Assembly (NCBI RefSeq): GCF_007828865.1
Contig: NZ_VIVK01000001.1
Coordinates: 3,844,001 to 3,908,000, forward strand
Source: Kribbella amoyensis
GTDB taxonomy: Bacteria > Actinomycetota > Actinomycetes > Propionibacteriales > Kribbellaceae
Direction of reading: 5' to 3'
DNA: 64,000 nucleotides
Shown: positions 51,537 to 59,156 of the stretch, in pieces
How positions within the stretch are numbered: the first letter of the stretch is position 1
Layout of the letters: every line of letters starts with the position of its first letter
Position numbers and translations under genes: made by a program
The notes under the pieces: model-generated
The model's database searches: none
What the model was told of the DNA's origin: nothing
Seen by the model: the letters and a program-made list of their open reading frames with translations, nothing else

Positions 51537-52547
51537 TTAGGGGGTGGGGGCTCGGCCGGTGCTGCCTCGGACCAGGAGGCGGGGGCGGAAGGTGGCTTGG
51601 TTCTGGGTGGGGTTGTTGTGGAGTTGGTTGGAGAGTTGGGTCCAGGCTTGGTGGCCGAGGACGTTCTTGGGGACGGCGGCGGTGGTGAGGGGTGGGGTTG
51701 TGTAGCGGGCGAAGGGGATGTCGTCGAAGCCGGTGATGGACAGGCGGCCCGGGATGGGGATGCCTAGTTCGTGGAGGCCGCTGAGGGCTCCGAAGGCGAC
51801 CATGTCGTTGTAGGCGACGACGGCCGTGGCGCCGGTTTCGACGACGGCGCCCGCCATCGCGTGGCCGTTCTCGAAGGTTGCGCCGCAGGCGAGTTGGACG
51901 AGCTCGAACTCCCTGCCTTCCGCGGACAGGCGGAGGAGTGCGTCGACGCGGTCCTGATTCGAGATGCTGGCTGAGGGACCGGACAGGTACGCGATCCGCC
52001 GATGGCCGAGTGACAGCAGGTGGGCGACCAGGTCGCCGATGCCGGCGCCGTGGTCGACCGAAAGCGACGGTACGCCGGTGCCGGGGAGTTTGCGGTTGAT
52101 CAGTACCAGCGGGCTCAGCAACGGCGCGAGCCGTTCGAGGTCTTCGGTCGGGAGCCGGGGTGAGGCGAGCACGATGCCGTCGCAGCGGCGCCGGGCTTCG
52201 ACCGCGAGGACCTCCTCGTTCGCCACGTTCTCGTTCGACTCGGCGACGATCAGGCGGTGGCCGTCCTCGCCGGCGGCCTGGCTGAGGCCGCGGAGTACGT
52301 CCTGGAACATCGGGTTGGCCAGATCCGGCACGATCAGCGCGATCGTCGCGGTCCGGCCGAGCGCGAGACTGCGGGCGACCGGGCTCGGCGCGTAGTCGAG
52401 GGCGCGGGCGGCCTCGAGGACCCGCGCGGCCAGTTCCGGCGCGACCGTGGAGCGGCCGTTCATCACCCGGGACACGGTCGCCCGGGAGACGCCGGCGGCC
52501 TCCGCGACCCGCCGGATGGTGGCCGTCGGCCGACCGTTCTCGCTCAT
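51537..52547 (-). CDS. LacI-family transcriptional regulator
   Basis: A 336-residue repressor. The N-terminal LacI helix-turn-helix is TIRRVAEAAGVSRATVSRVMNG; the hinge and sugar-binding core (VPDLANPMFQDVLRG, SVDHGAGIGDLVAHLLSLGHRRIAYLSG, TGFDDIPFARY) follow. Start ATG 52547 with GGGGAGTGGCG upstream; the frame extends 74 more codons over repetitive DNA and was rejected. Divergent from the importer at 53170 and probably its repressor, binding the inverted repeat at 52890-52911. Confidence 0.94.
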   Translation of the reverse strand: MSENGRPTATIRRVAEAAGVSRATVSRVMNGRSTVAPELAARVLEAARALDYAPSPVARSLALGRTATIALIVPDLANPMFQDVLRGLSQAAGEDGHRLIVAESNENVANEEVLAVEARRRCDGIVLASPRLPTEDLERLAPLLSPLVLINRKLPGTGVPSLSVDHGAGIGDLVAHLLSLGHRRIAYLSGPSASISNQDRVDALLRLSAEGREFELVQLACGATFENGHAMAGAVVETGATAVVAYNDMVAFGALSGLHELGIPIPGRLSITGFDDIPFARYTTPPLTTAAVPKNVLGHQAWTQLSNQLHNNPTQNQATFRPRLLVRGSTGRAPTP

Positions 52548-52569
52548 CGCCACTCCCCACCCTTCGACC

Positions 52570-52766
52570 CCACAACACAGCAACCCCACAACGCAGCGCG
52601 ACCCCGCGACGCACCGCCGACCCGGCGATGCACCGCGATCGGGCGACGCAGCGACCCGACGACACAGCGACCTGACGACACAGCGACCTGACGATGCACC
52701 GCCACCCGGAGACACACCGCCACCCGGTGACGAATTGCGGCCCCGCGATGCATCGCGACCCCGTGG
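52570..52766. repeat. Degenerate 16-18-bp repeats upstream of lacI-type gene
   Basis: About nine units follow the pattern GACGAYRCASCGACCY, including two perfect neighbours of GACGACACAGCGACCT. They begin 23 bases upstream of the regulator start. Confidence 0.7.
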
Positions 52767-52889
52767 CATGCCGCTGACGCACGACCGGCGTTCTCGGGCC
52801 GGCTGGTCGCCGACCTAGCTTGCCGGTTCGTCACCATAACCCGGCGACGGCGATCTGGGAAACCGGTCTCTCAGCCGCGCACTCACCGA

Positions 52890-52911
52890 AATCTTTCGTT
52901 GGCGAAAGATT
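52890..52911. promoter_or_regulatory. Perfect LacI-type operator
   Basis: AATCTTTCG at 52890-52898 and CGAAAGATT at 52903-52911 form a perfect 9-bp inverted repeat with a 4-base centre (TTGG). It lies 21 bases upstream of the -35 box of the importer promoter, divergent from the LacI gene. Confidence 0.75.
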
Positions 52912-52932
52912 CAACCAACGCCGCCCGAACCG

Positions 52933-52962
52933 TTGACACGTTTCAAAGCGGCCTGCTAGAAA
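52933..52962 (+). promoter_or_regulatory. Promoter of the ABC importer operon
   Basis: TTGACA at 52933-52938 is a perfect -35. TAGAAA at 52957-52962 (spacer 18) is the best -10. It leaves a leader of about 200 bases that contains the GTTCGA repeats. Confidence 0.5.
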
Positions 52963-53012
52963 CCGGTTACTCGCGACGGCGAGGGCCGCTCCCTCGCCTG
53001 CCGGCCGGGCCA

Positions 53013-53130
53013 GTTCGACCCGGGCTGTTCGACCAGGACCGATCGTCTCGGCCTGTTCGACTTCGGCCCGTTCGACCTGGGCCGTTCGATCCGGCCTGTT
53101 CGACCCAGCTGGTCGAACTGGGCTGTTCGA
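53013..53130. repeat. 14-bp periodic GTTCGA repeats in the 5' leader
   Basis: GTTCGA occurs at 53013, 53027, 53055, 53070, 53084, 53098 and 53125, with its complement TCGAAC at 53113, a period of 14-15 bases. The intervening sequence is mostly GGCC/CTGGG. The array ends 40 bases before the permease start. Confidence 0.8.
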
Positions 53131-53169
53131 TATGTCCGGCCGCGCGCAGATCCGATCAGGAGGTGTCGC

Positions 53170-54141
53170 GTGAGCAGGACGACGACCGTGCTCCGCCGCC
53201 GAGTTCCCCCCGAGACGGCCGCGCCGCCGGGGCCCGATCGCGCCGACCGGCCGCGGTACAGCCGGCGGGTTCGCGACGGGGTCACCGGTTACGTGTTCCT
53301 CGCGCCCTGGCTGGTCGGCCTGGTCGCGATCACGATCGGGCCGATCCTGGCGTCGCTGTACCTGGCCTTCACCGACTATTCGCTGCTCAAGCCACCGGAG
53401 TGGGTCGGGCTGGCGAACTTCGCCGAGATGCTGTCCGACGACCGGCTGCACAAGTCGTTGTGGGTGACGTTCCAGTATGTGTTCATCTCGGTGCCGCTGC
53501 AGTTGGTGATGGCGCTCGGGCTGGCGATCGTGCTGAACCAGGGGATCCGCGGCCTGAGCTTCTACCGCTCGGTGTTCTACCTGCCGTCGCTGCTGGCCGG
53601 CAGCGTGTCGATCGCGATCCTGTGGCGGCAGATCTTCGGCCAGGACGGCCTGGTGAACGACGTCCTGGCCAAGGTCGGGATCGAGGGCCAGAGCTGGATC
53701 GCGCATCCGGACTTCGCGCTGGGCACCCTGGTGCTGCTCAACGGCTGGACGTTCGGCGCGCCGATGGTGATCTTCCTGGCCGGGCTGCGGCAGATCCCGT
53801 CCTCGTACTACGAGGCCGCCGCGGTCGACGGCGCGAGCAGGTGGCGGGTGTTCGTGCACGTCACGCTGCCGCTGCTGACCCCGATCATCTTCTTCAACCT
53901 GGTGCTGCAGGTGATCGGCGCGTTCCAGAGTTTCACCCAGGCGTTCGTGATCAGCGGCGGCTCCGGCGGCCCGGCGGACTCGACGCTGCTGTTCACGCTC
54001 TACCTGTACGAGGAGGGCTTCGGCTCCTTCCACATGGGCTACGCGTCCGCGATGGCCTGGCTGCTGTTGGTCATCATCGCGACGCTGACCGCGCTCAACT
54101 TCCTGTTCGCCAAGCGATGGGTGTTCTACGGTGACGAGTGA
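53170..54141 (+). CDS. Sugar ABC transporter permease, MalF type
   Basis: A 323-residue membrane subunit. GTG 53170 follows AGGAGGTG. A hydrophilic N-terminus of about 37 residues precedes GYVFLAPWLVGLVAITIGPI. The EAA loop YYEAAAVDGASRWRVF is near residue 212. Very similar to the permease at 810-1724, so these two importers are probably duplicates serving different sugars. It overlaps the partner permease by 11 bases, the same as the first pair. Confidence 0.93.
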   Translation: MSRTTTVLRRRVPPETAAPPGPDRADRPRYSRRVRDGVTGYVFLAPWLVGLVAITIGPILASLYLAFTDYSLLKPPEWVGLANFAEMLSDDRLHKSLWVTFQYVFISVPLQLVMALGLAIVLNQGIRGLSFYRSVFYLPSLLAGSVSIAILWRQIFGQDGLVNDVLAKVGIEGQSWIAHPDFALGTLVLLNGWTFGAPMVIFLAGLRQIPSSYYEAAAVDGASRWRVFVHVTLPLLTPIIFFNLVLQVIGAFQSFTQAFVISGGSGGPADSTLLFTLYLYEEGFGSFHMGYASAMAWLLLVIIATLTALNFLFAKRWVFYGDE

Positions 54142-55009
54142 AACGCTGCGGGTGCGCCGGGCCGACCGCCCCGCGCAGCCCGACGACCGGATCCGCCGGT
54201 TCACCCGGCACCTGCTGATCATCGGCTTCGGCCTGGTGATGCTGTACCCGCTGCTGTGGATGGTGTCGAGCTCGTTCAAGCCGACCGAGCTGATCTTCCG
54301 CGAGCCCGGGCTGTTCCCGAGCGAGGCGAGTTTCCGCAACTACACCGAGGGCTGGGGCGCGCTCGCGCACCCGTTCGAGCACTACCTGCTGAACTCGGCG
54401 CTGATCGCGGTGCTGGCGATCGTCGGGAACCTGCTCAGCTGCTCGCTCGCGGCGTACGCGTTCGCCCGGGTCGAGTTCCCGCTGAAGAAGCTGTGGTTCG
54501 CCCTCATGCTCGGCACGATCATGCTGCCGGTGCACGTGCTGATCGTGCCGCAGTACGTGTTGTTCTCGAAGCTGGACTGGATCAACACGATCCTGCCGCT
54601 GGTGGTGCCGAAGTTCCTCGCGCACGACGCGTTCTTCGTGTTCCTGATGGTGCAGTTCATCCGCGGCCTGCCCCGTGAGCTGGACGAGGCGGCCCGGCTG
54701 GACGGCTGCGGGCACTTCCGGATCTTCGGCCGGATCGTGCTGCCGTTGTGCCTGCCGGCGCTGGCGACGTCGGCGGTGTTCACCTTCATCTGGACCTGGA
54801 ACGACTTCTTCAGCCAGCTGATCTTCCTCACCGACCCGGACAAGTACACCGTGCCGGTGGCGCTGCGCTCGTTCATGGACGCGCAGGGCCAGACCTCGTG
54901 GGGCCCGCTGTTCGCGATGTCGATCGTCGCCCTGGTGCCGATCTTCGGCTTCTTCCTGGCCGGCCAGCGCTACCTCACCCGGGGTATCGCGACCACCGGC
55001 CTCAAGTGA
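54131..55009 (+). CDS. Sugar ABC transporter permease, MalG type
   Basis: A 292-residue partner permease starting at GTG 54131 within the end of the upstream gene. First helix LLIIGFGLVMLYPLLWMVSS, then FKPTELIF. The EAA loop ELDEAARLDGCGHFRIFGRI matches that of the paralogue at 1714-2607. The binding protein follows after 29 bases. Confidence 0.93.
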   Translation: MTSETLRVRRADRPAQPDDRIRRFTRHLLIIGFGLVMLYPLLWMVSSSFKPTELIFREPGLFPSEASFRNYTEGWGALAHPFEHYLLNSALIAVLAIVGNLLSCSLAAYAFARVEFPLKKLWFALMLGTIMLPVHVLIVPQYVLFSKLDWINTILPLVVPKFLAHDAFFVFLMVQFIRGLPRELDEAARLDGCGHFRIFGRIVLPLCLPALATSAVFTFIWTWNDFFSQLIFLTDPDKYTVPVALRSFMDAQGQTSWGPLFAMSIVALVPIFGFFLAGQRYLTRGIATTGLK

Positions 55010-55038
55010 TCCCGCCTGCGCGGGGAAGGGAATCGAGC

Positions 55039-56358
55039 ATGAGACTCACGACCACGAGGTACCGCGGGCTCGGCGGCCGGCTGACCGCGCTCGCGCTGGC
55101 CGGCGTCCTGCTGACGCTGCCCGGCTGCGGCGGCGGGGACTCCGGCGGCGGTGGCGAGGCCGGCGGACCGGTGACGTTGCGGTTCTCCTGGTGGGGCAAC
55201 GAGGACCGGGCGAAGCTGACCCAGAAGGCGATCGACGCGTTCCAGGCGGCGAACCCGGGGATCACCGTCAAGCCCGAGTACAGCGACTTCAACGGGTACT
55301 TCGACAAGCTCGCGACCGGGGTCGCCGCGAACGACGCGCCGGACGTGATCACGCTCGGCGGCGCGTACCCGCGGGAGTACGGCGACCGTGGTGCGTTACT
55401 CGACCTGGCCGAGGTGTCCGGCGAGCTGAAGACCGACAAGATCGACAAGGCCGCGCTGTCCAACGGCAACTTCGAGGGCAAGCAGTACGGCGTCCCGACG
55501 GGTGTGAACGCGTTCGGCGTGGTGGTGAACCCGAAGGTGTTCCAGGCGGCCGGGGTCCCGCTGCCGGACGACAACACCTGGACCTGGGACGACTACCAGC
55601 GGATCGCGCAGCAGGTCGGCAAAGCGGCGCCGAAGGGGACGTACGGATCGGAGGACCCGACCAGCTCGGACGCGCTCGACCTGTTCGCCCGGCAGCGCGG
55701 TGAGTCGCTGTACACCGAGGACGGCAAGATCGGGCTGACCGAGCAGACGCTGACCGACTGGTTCACGATGACCACGGCGATGCGGGACTCCGGAGCGGCG
55801 CCGCCGGCCGCGATGACGTCGGAGCTCGCGGGTCAGCCGTCGCCGGAGCAGACGCTGATGGGTCGCGGCCTGGCCGGGATGCAGCTGGACTGGACGAACC
55901 AGCTCGGCTCGCTGCGGTCCGCGTCCGGGTCGGAGCTGCGGCTGCTCCGGGCGCCGGGGGAGAGCGCGGCGACGAAGCCGGGGATGTGGTTGCAGGCGTC
56001 GCAGATCTACACGATCAGCGCGCGCACCAAGCACCCTAAGGAGGCGGCGAAGTTCCTCGACTTCCTGGTGAACAGCCCCGAGGCCGGCAAGATCACGCTG
56101 GCCAACCGCGGCATCCCGGCGAACTCCGACGTACTCGCGGCGGTGAAGAGCTCATTGCCGAAGGACGAGGCCGCGTCCGGTGACTTCATCGCGGCGGTGA
56201 CGCCGAAGGTGGGTCCGGCGCTGGTGATCGGGCCGACCGGGTCGACCGAGAGCGTGAAGATCCTGGAGCGGGTCAACGCGGAGGTGCTGTTCAACCGGCT
56301 GTCCCCGGCCGACGGCGCGAAGCGCTTCCTCAAAGGGCTCAACTCGGCGATCAAGTGA
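55039..56358 (+). CDS. Sugar ABC transporter solute-binding lipoprotein
   Basis: A 439-residue extracellular binding protein. The signal peptide is of the ordinary Sec lipoprotein type (LTLPGC, Cys30) and lacks a twin-arginine motif, unlike the two other complete binding proteins here. Mature part begins VTLRFSWWGNEDR. It lies after the permeases, an unusual order; the others have it first. AGGGAATCGAGC precedes ATG 55039. The stop overlaps the following glycosidase gene (GTGA). Confidence 0.93.
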   Translation: MRLTTTRYRGLGGRLTALALAGVLLTLPGCGGGDSGGGGEAGGPVTLRFSWWGNEDRAKLTQKAIDAFQAANPGITVKPEYSDFNGYFDKLATGVAANDAPDVITLGGAYPREYGDRGALLDLAEVSGELKTDKIDKAALSNGNFEGKQYGVPTGVNAFGVVVNPKVFQAAGVPLPDDNTWTWDDYQRIAQQVGKAAPKGTYGSEDPTSSDALDLFARQRGESLYTEDGKIGLTEQTLTDWFTMTTAMRDSGAAPPAAMTSELAGQPSPEQTLMGRGLAGMQLDWTNQLGSLRSASGSELRLLRAPGESAATKPGMWLQASQIYTISARTKHPKEAAKFLDFLVNSPEAGKITLANRGIPANSDVLAAVKSSLPKDEAASGDFIAAVTPKVGPALVIGPTGSTESVKILERVNAEVLFNRLSPADGAKRFLKGLNSAIK

Positions 56359-58526
56359 CTCCTGCTGATCAGGCGAGTCCTGCCGATCAGGCGAGTCCCG
56401 CCGATCAACAGCTCCCCGGCCGCTCGACCATCCCTCGAGCGGCCGGGGCCGCCGGGCGGCACCAGACCGCCATCGACCGCCGTGCCCTGGTCGATCGGCA
56501 CGCGGTCGAACTGCACAGCGTGGATCCCGAGTCGCCGCTGTCCGTCGGCAACGGCGAGCTGTGCTTCACCGTCGACGTAACCGGCCTGCAGACGATGCCC
56601 GACCGGTACCCCGTCGCGCCCCGGCCCGGCGACGCCAAGCCCGGTACCCCGCCGGGCACGCTGCTCGGCACCTTGTCGAACTGGGGCTGGCACAGTCTGC
56701 CGACCGGCACCGAGTACCGGCTCGACGACGCTCGGCGGATCTACGCGACTCCGACCGGCCCCGTTCCGTACGTCGACCTGACCGGTGAGCAGGAGCTCGC
56801 GTCCTCGGTCGATGCCGAGCAGAGCATCGCCGAGGAATGGCTCCGCGCCAACCCGCATCGCCTCGACCTGGCCAGGATCGGCTTCACCGAGGAACCGTCC
56901 ACCGGCCCCACCCGGCAGCGACTCGACATGTGGACCGGGATCATCACCAGCTCCTTCGCGGTCGGCGGCGCACCGGTCGAGGTACGGACGCTTTGTCACC
57001 CAGCCGAAGATGTGCTCGCTGTACACATCCGATCCGGGGCCCTGAGCAACGGTCTCGGAGTCCGCATCGCCTTCCCGTACGGGTCCGCCGCCTGGGGTAA
57101 CGCGGCCGACTGGACCCGTCCCGAGGCGCACACGTCCACGGTCCGCGAGGTCGACGGCGGCTGGGTGGTCGAGCGGGCACTCGACGAGACGCGGTACGCC
57201 GTGTCGATCGCGGCGTCGTCGTCGGCCGGGCTGACGATCACGGGGGACCACGAACTGGTGCTCGCGGCAACCACCGACGAGCTGGTCCTGCGGATCGGGT
57301 TCGCGCCGACGGCCTCCCACGTCCCGTCGTACGAGGAGATCGAGCGGGCCTCGACGGCGTACTGGCAGAGGTTCTGGGAATCGGGGGCCGCGGTCGAGCT
57401 GGACAGCGGGGACGAGCGAGGCGCCGAGCTGGAACGGCGCGTCGTCCTGTCGCAGTACCTCACCGCGATCAACTGCGCCGGCTCGCTGCCTCCCCAGGAG
57501 ACCGGGCTGACGTGCAACAGCTGGCGCGGCCGGTTCCACCTGGAGATGCACTGGTGGCACGGTGCCCATTTCCCGTTGTGGGGAAGGGCGGAGCTGCTCG
57601 AACGCAGCCTCGGCTGGTACCAGCGCATCCTGCCGGAAGCCGAGGCGACGGCGCGCCTGCAAGGGTACGCCGGGGCGCGGTGGCCCAAGCAGGTCGGCCC
57701 GGACGGGCGGGAGAGTCCGAGCAGTATCGGGCCGTTCCTGGTCTGGCAGCAGCCGGCGCCGATCTACCTGGCCGAGCTGATCCGCCGGAGCGGCGACGAG
57801 TCCGCCCTGGAGCGGTACGGCGACCTCGTGTTCGCGTCGGCCGAGTTCATGGCGTCGTTCGCGACCCCGGTCGCAGGGCGCTTCCAGCTCGGTCCACCGC
57901 TGATCCCGGCGCAGGAGTCGTACGGGAAGCTGCGCGCCGGCCTGGTCAACCCGACGTTCGAGCTCGCGTACTGGCGCTGGGCGCTCCAGGTCGCGCAGGA
58001 CTGGCGGACCGCGCTGGGCCTCGCCCCGGATCCCCGCTGGACCGCGGTGGCCGACAACCTCGCCCCACCCCCGCTCCAAGGTGACACGTATGCCGCGATC
58101 GACGGCGAGCCCTGGACGATCCGGACCGACCACCCGTCGATGCTCGCCGCGCTCGGCGTCGTCCCGGACACCGGATACATCGACCAGCCGACGATGCAGC
58201 GGACCCTGGCCGCGGTCCTGGCCGACTGGGACTGGGGCAGTACGTGGGGCTGGGACTACCCGATGATCGCGATGACGGCCGCGCGGCTGGGGGAGCGGGA
58301 GACCGCGGTCGACGCGTTGCTGCTGACGGCCGGGAAGAACACGTTCCTCGCCAACGGGCACAACCGCCAGAACCCGTCCCTACCGCTCTACCTCCCCGGC
58401 AACGGCGGCCTCCTCACCGCGATCGCCCTGATGGCAGCAGGCTGGGACGGCGACGACGGCACGCGTGCTCCGGGCTTCCCCAAGACGTGGACCGTCCGCC
58501 ACGAAGGCCTGACCAAGATGCCTTGA
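56355..58526 (+). CDS. Predicted (alpha/alpha)6 glycosidase, GH65/GH95-like
   Basis: A 723-residue cytoplasmic protein with a beta-sandwich N-terminal half and an (alpha/alpha)6-barrel-like C-terminal half. NSWRGRFHLEMHWWHGAHFPLWGR, around residue 390, is characteristic of this poorly characterised glycosidase group; Glu and His there may be catalytic. TWGWDYPMIAMTAARLGE lies later. The first 20 residues are three ADQASP-type repeats from an 18-bp DNA repeat and may be spurious; an internal start is possible. GTG overlaps the binding-protein stop, so it works on the imported sugar. Confidence 0.75.
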   Translation: MTPADQASPADQASPADQQLPGRSTIPRAAGAAGRHQTAIDRRALVDRHAVELHSVDPESPLSVGNGELCFTVDVTGLQTMPDRYPVAPRPGDAKPGTPPGTLLGTLSNWGWHSLPTGTEYRLDDARRIYATPTGPVPYVDLTGEQELASSVDAEQSIAEEWLRANPHRLDLARIGFTEEPSTGPTRQRLDMWTGIITSSFAVGGAPVEVRTLCHPAEDVLAVHIRSGALSNGLGVRIAFPYGSAAWGNAADWTRPEAHTSTVREVDGGWVVERALDETRYAVSIAASSSAGLTITGDHELVLAATTDELVLRIGFAPTASHVPSYEEIERASTAYWQRFWESGAAVELDSGDERGAELERRVVLSQYLTAINCAGSLPPQETGLTCNSWRGRFHLEMHWWHGAHFPLWGRAELLERSLGWYQRILPEAEATARLQGYAGARWPKQVGPDGRESPSSIGPFLVWQQPAPIYLAELIRRSGDESALERYGDLVFASAEFMASFATPVAGRFQLGPPLIPAQESYGKLRAGLVNPTFELAYWRWALQVAQDWRTALGLAPDPRWTAVADNLAPPPLQGDTYAAIDGEPWTIRTDHPSMLAALGVVPDTGYIDQPTMQRTLAAVLADWDWGSTWGWDYPMIAMTAARLGERETAVDALLLTAGKNTFLANGHNRQNPSLPLYLPGNGGLLTAIALMAAGWDGDDGTRAPGFPKTWTVRHEGLTKMP
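56361..56414. repeat. 18-bp direct repeat, three units, at the gene start
   Basis: Units at 56361, 56379 and 56397 share CCTGCYGATCAGGCGAGT, the third diverging at its end. In frame they give the N-terminal ADQASP repeats of the glycosidase. Confidence 0.85.
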
Positions 58527-58541
58527 ACCAAAGCAAGAGGG

Positions 58542-59075
58542 CTAGTGCGGCTGCAGCGAGGCGGACGTGCGTTGCTGTGGGTTCCCGCCCGACTTCAGCG
58601 CCGGTACGTAGCGCCCGTCCGAGTCGGCGGTCCACACCGCGTCGTTGACGATGACAGCGCGCCCCGCGATCGGGGTCCGCGCGGTGGCGAGCACCGGGCG
58701 ACGCTCCCACTTGCAGCCGACCCGATCGGCCAGCTGGGTCACCCGTACCGCCACGGCGCCCGGGCCCTCGGCGTACGTGCTGGCTCGCAGGTACTGCGTA
58801 CACCCGACCGGGGTCGCCACCACGAGCACCACCTGCCGGCGATTCGAGACGACCGGCCGGACCGCGTACACCTTCGCCTCGGTCACCTTGACCGACGGCG
58901 AGACGGTCGGCGAGGGAACGGCGGACGTCACCTCGGGCACCGGTGGCCGGTCCTCGGGCGCGGAGCCCCCGAAGACCTTGGACAGCACGAACACGCTGAA
59001 GGCGACCAGCCCGATCAGGAACGTGACGACAACAGCGACTCCGTAGACGAACCAGACGCTCCCCGACGACTTCAC
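58542..59075 (-). CDS. Single-pass membrane protein of unknown function
   Basis: A 177-residue protein with an N-terminal helix (VWFVYGVAVVVTFLIGLVAFSVFVL, about residues 7-31), a Pro/Ser/Val-rich linker and an exposed domain with two Cys (VGCTQYL, VGCKWER) that could form a disulfide. No family recognised. It converges on the glycosidase gene with 15 bases between stops and lies after GH97 on the same strand, separated by a hairpin. Confidence 0.7.
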   Translation of the reverse strand: MKSSGSVWFVYGVAVVVTFLIGLVAFSVFVLSKVFGGSAPEDRPPVPEVTSAVPSPTVSPSVKVTEAKVYAVRPVVSNRRQVVLVVATPVGCTQYLRASTYAEGPGAVAVRVTQLADRVGCKWERRPVLATARTPIAGRAVIVNDAVWTADSDGRYVPALKSGGNPQQRTSASLQPH

Positions 59076-59117
59076 CCGAAGGATTGTCCCAAGCCCACCG
59101 GCTCAACCCGAACCAAC

Positions 59118-59142
59118 CCGCCGACCCACCCCGAATCGGCGG
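59118..59142 (-). terminator. Hairpin downstream of GH97
   Basis: CCGCCGA at 59118-59124 pairs with TCGGCGG at 59136-59142 around an 11-base loop, 15 bases after the GH97 stop on the minus strand. Confidence 0.45.
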
Positions 59143-59156
59143 GCCGGCGAGCGGGG

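Larger units (their letters stand above)
52548..53169. other. Control region between LacI gene and importer
   Basis: A 622-base stretch with two repeat arrays, an operator and a promoter, but no gene. Confidence 0.6.

Noticed and set aside
51216..51767. Plus-strand frame of 183 codons before and over the LacI 3' end
   Set aside because: Low-complexity Gly/Arg/Val translation and overlap with the conserved regulator.
52548..52769. Longer N-terminus for the LacI regulator
   Set aside because: The extra 74 codons encode degenerate repeats upstream of the conserved HTH, and ATG 52547 has its own ribosome site.
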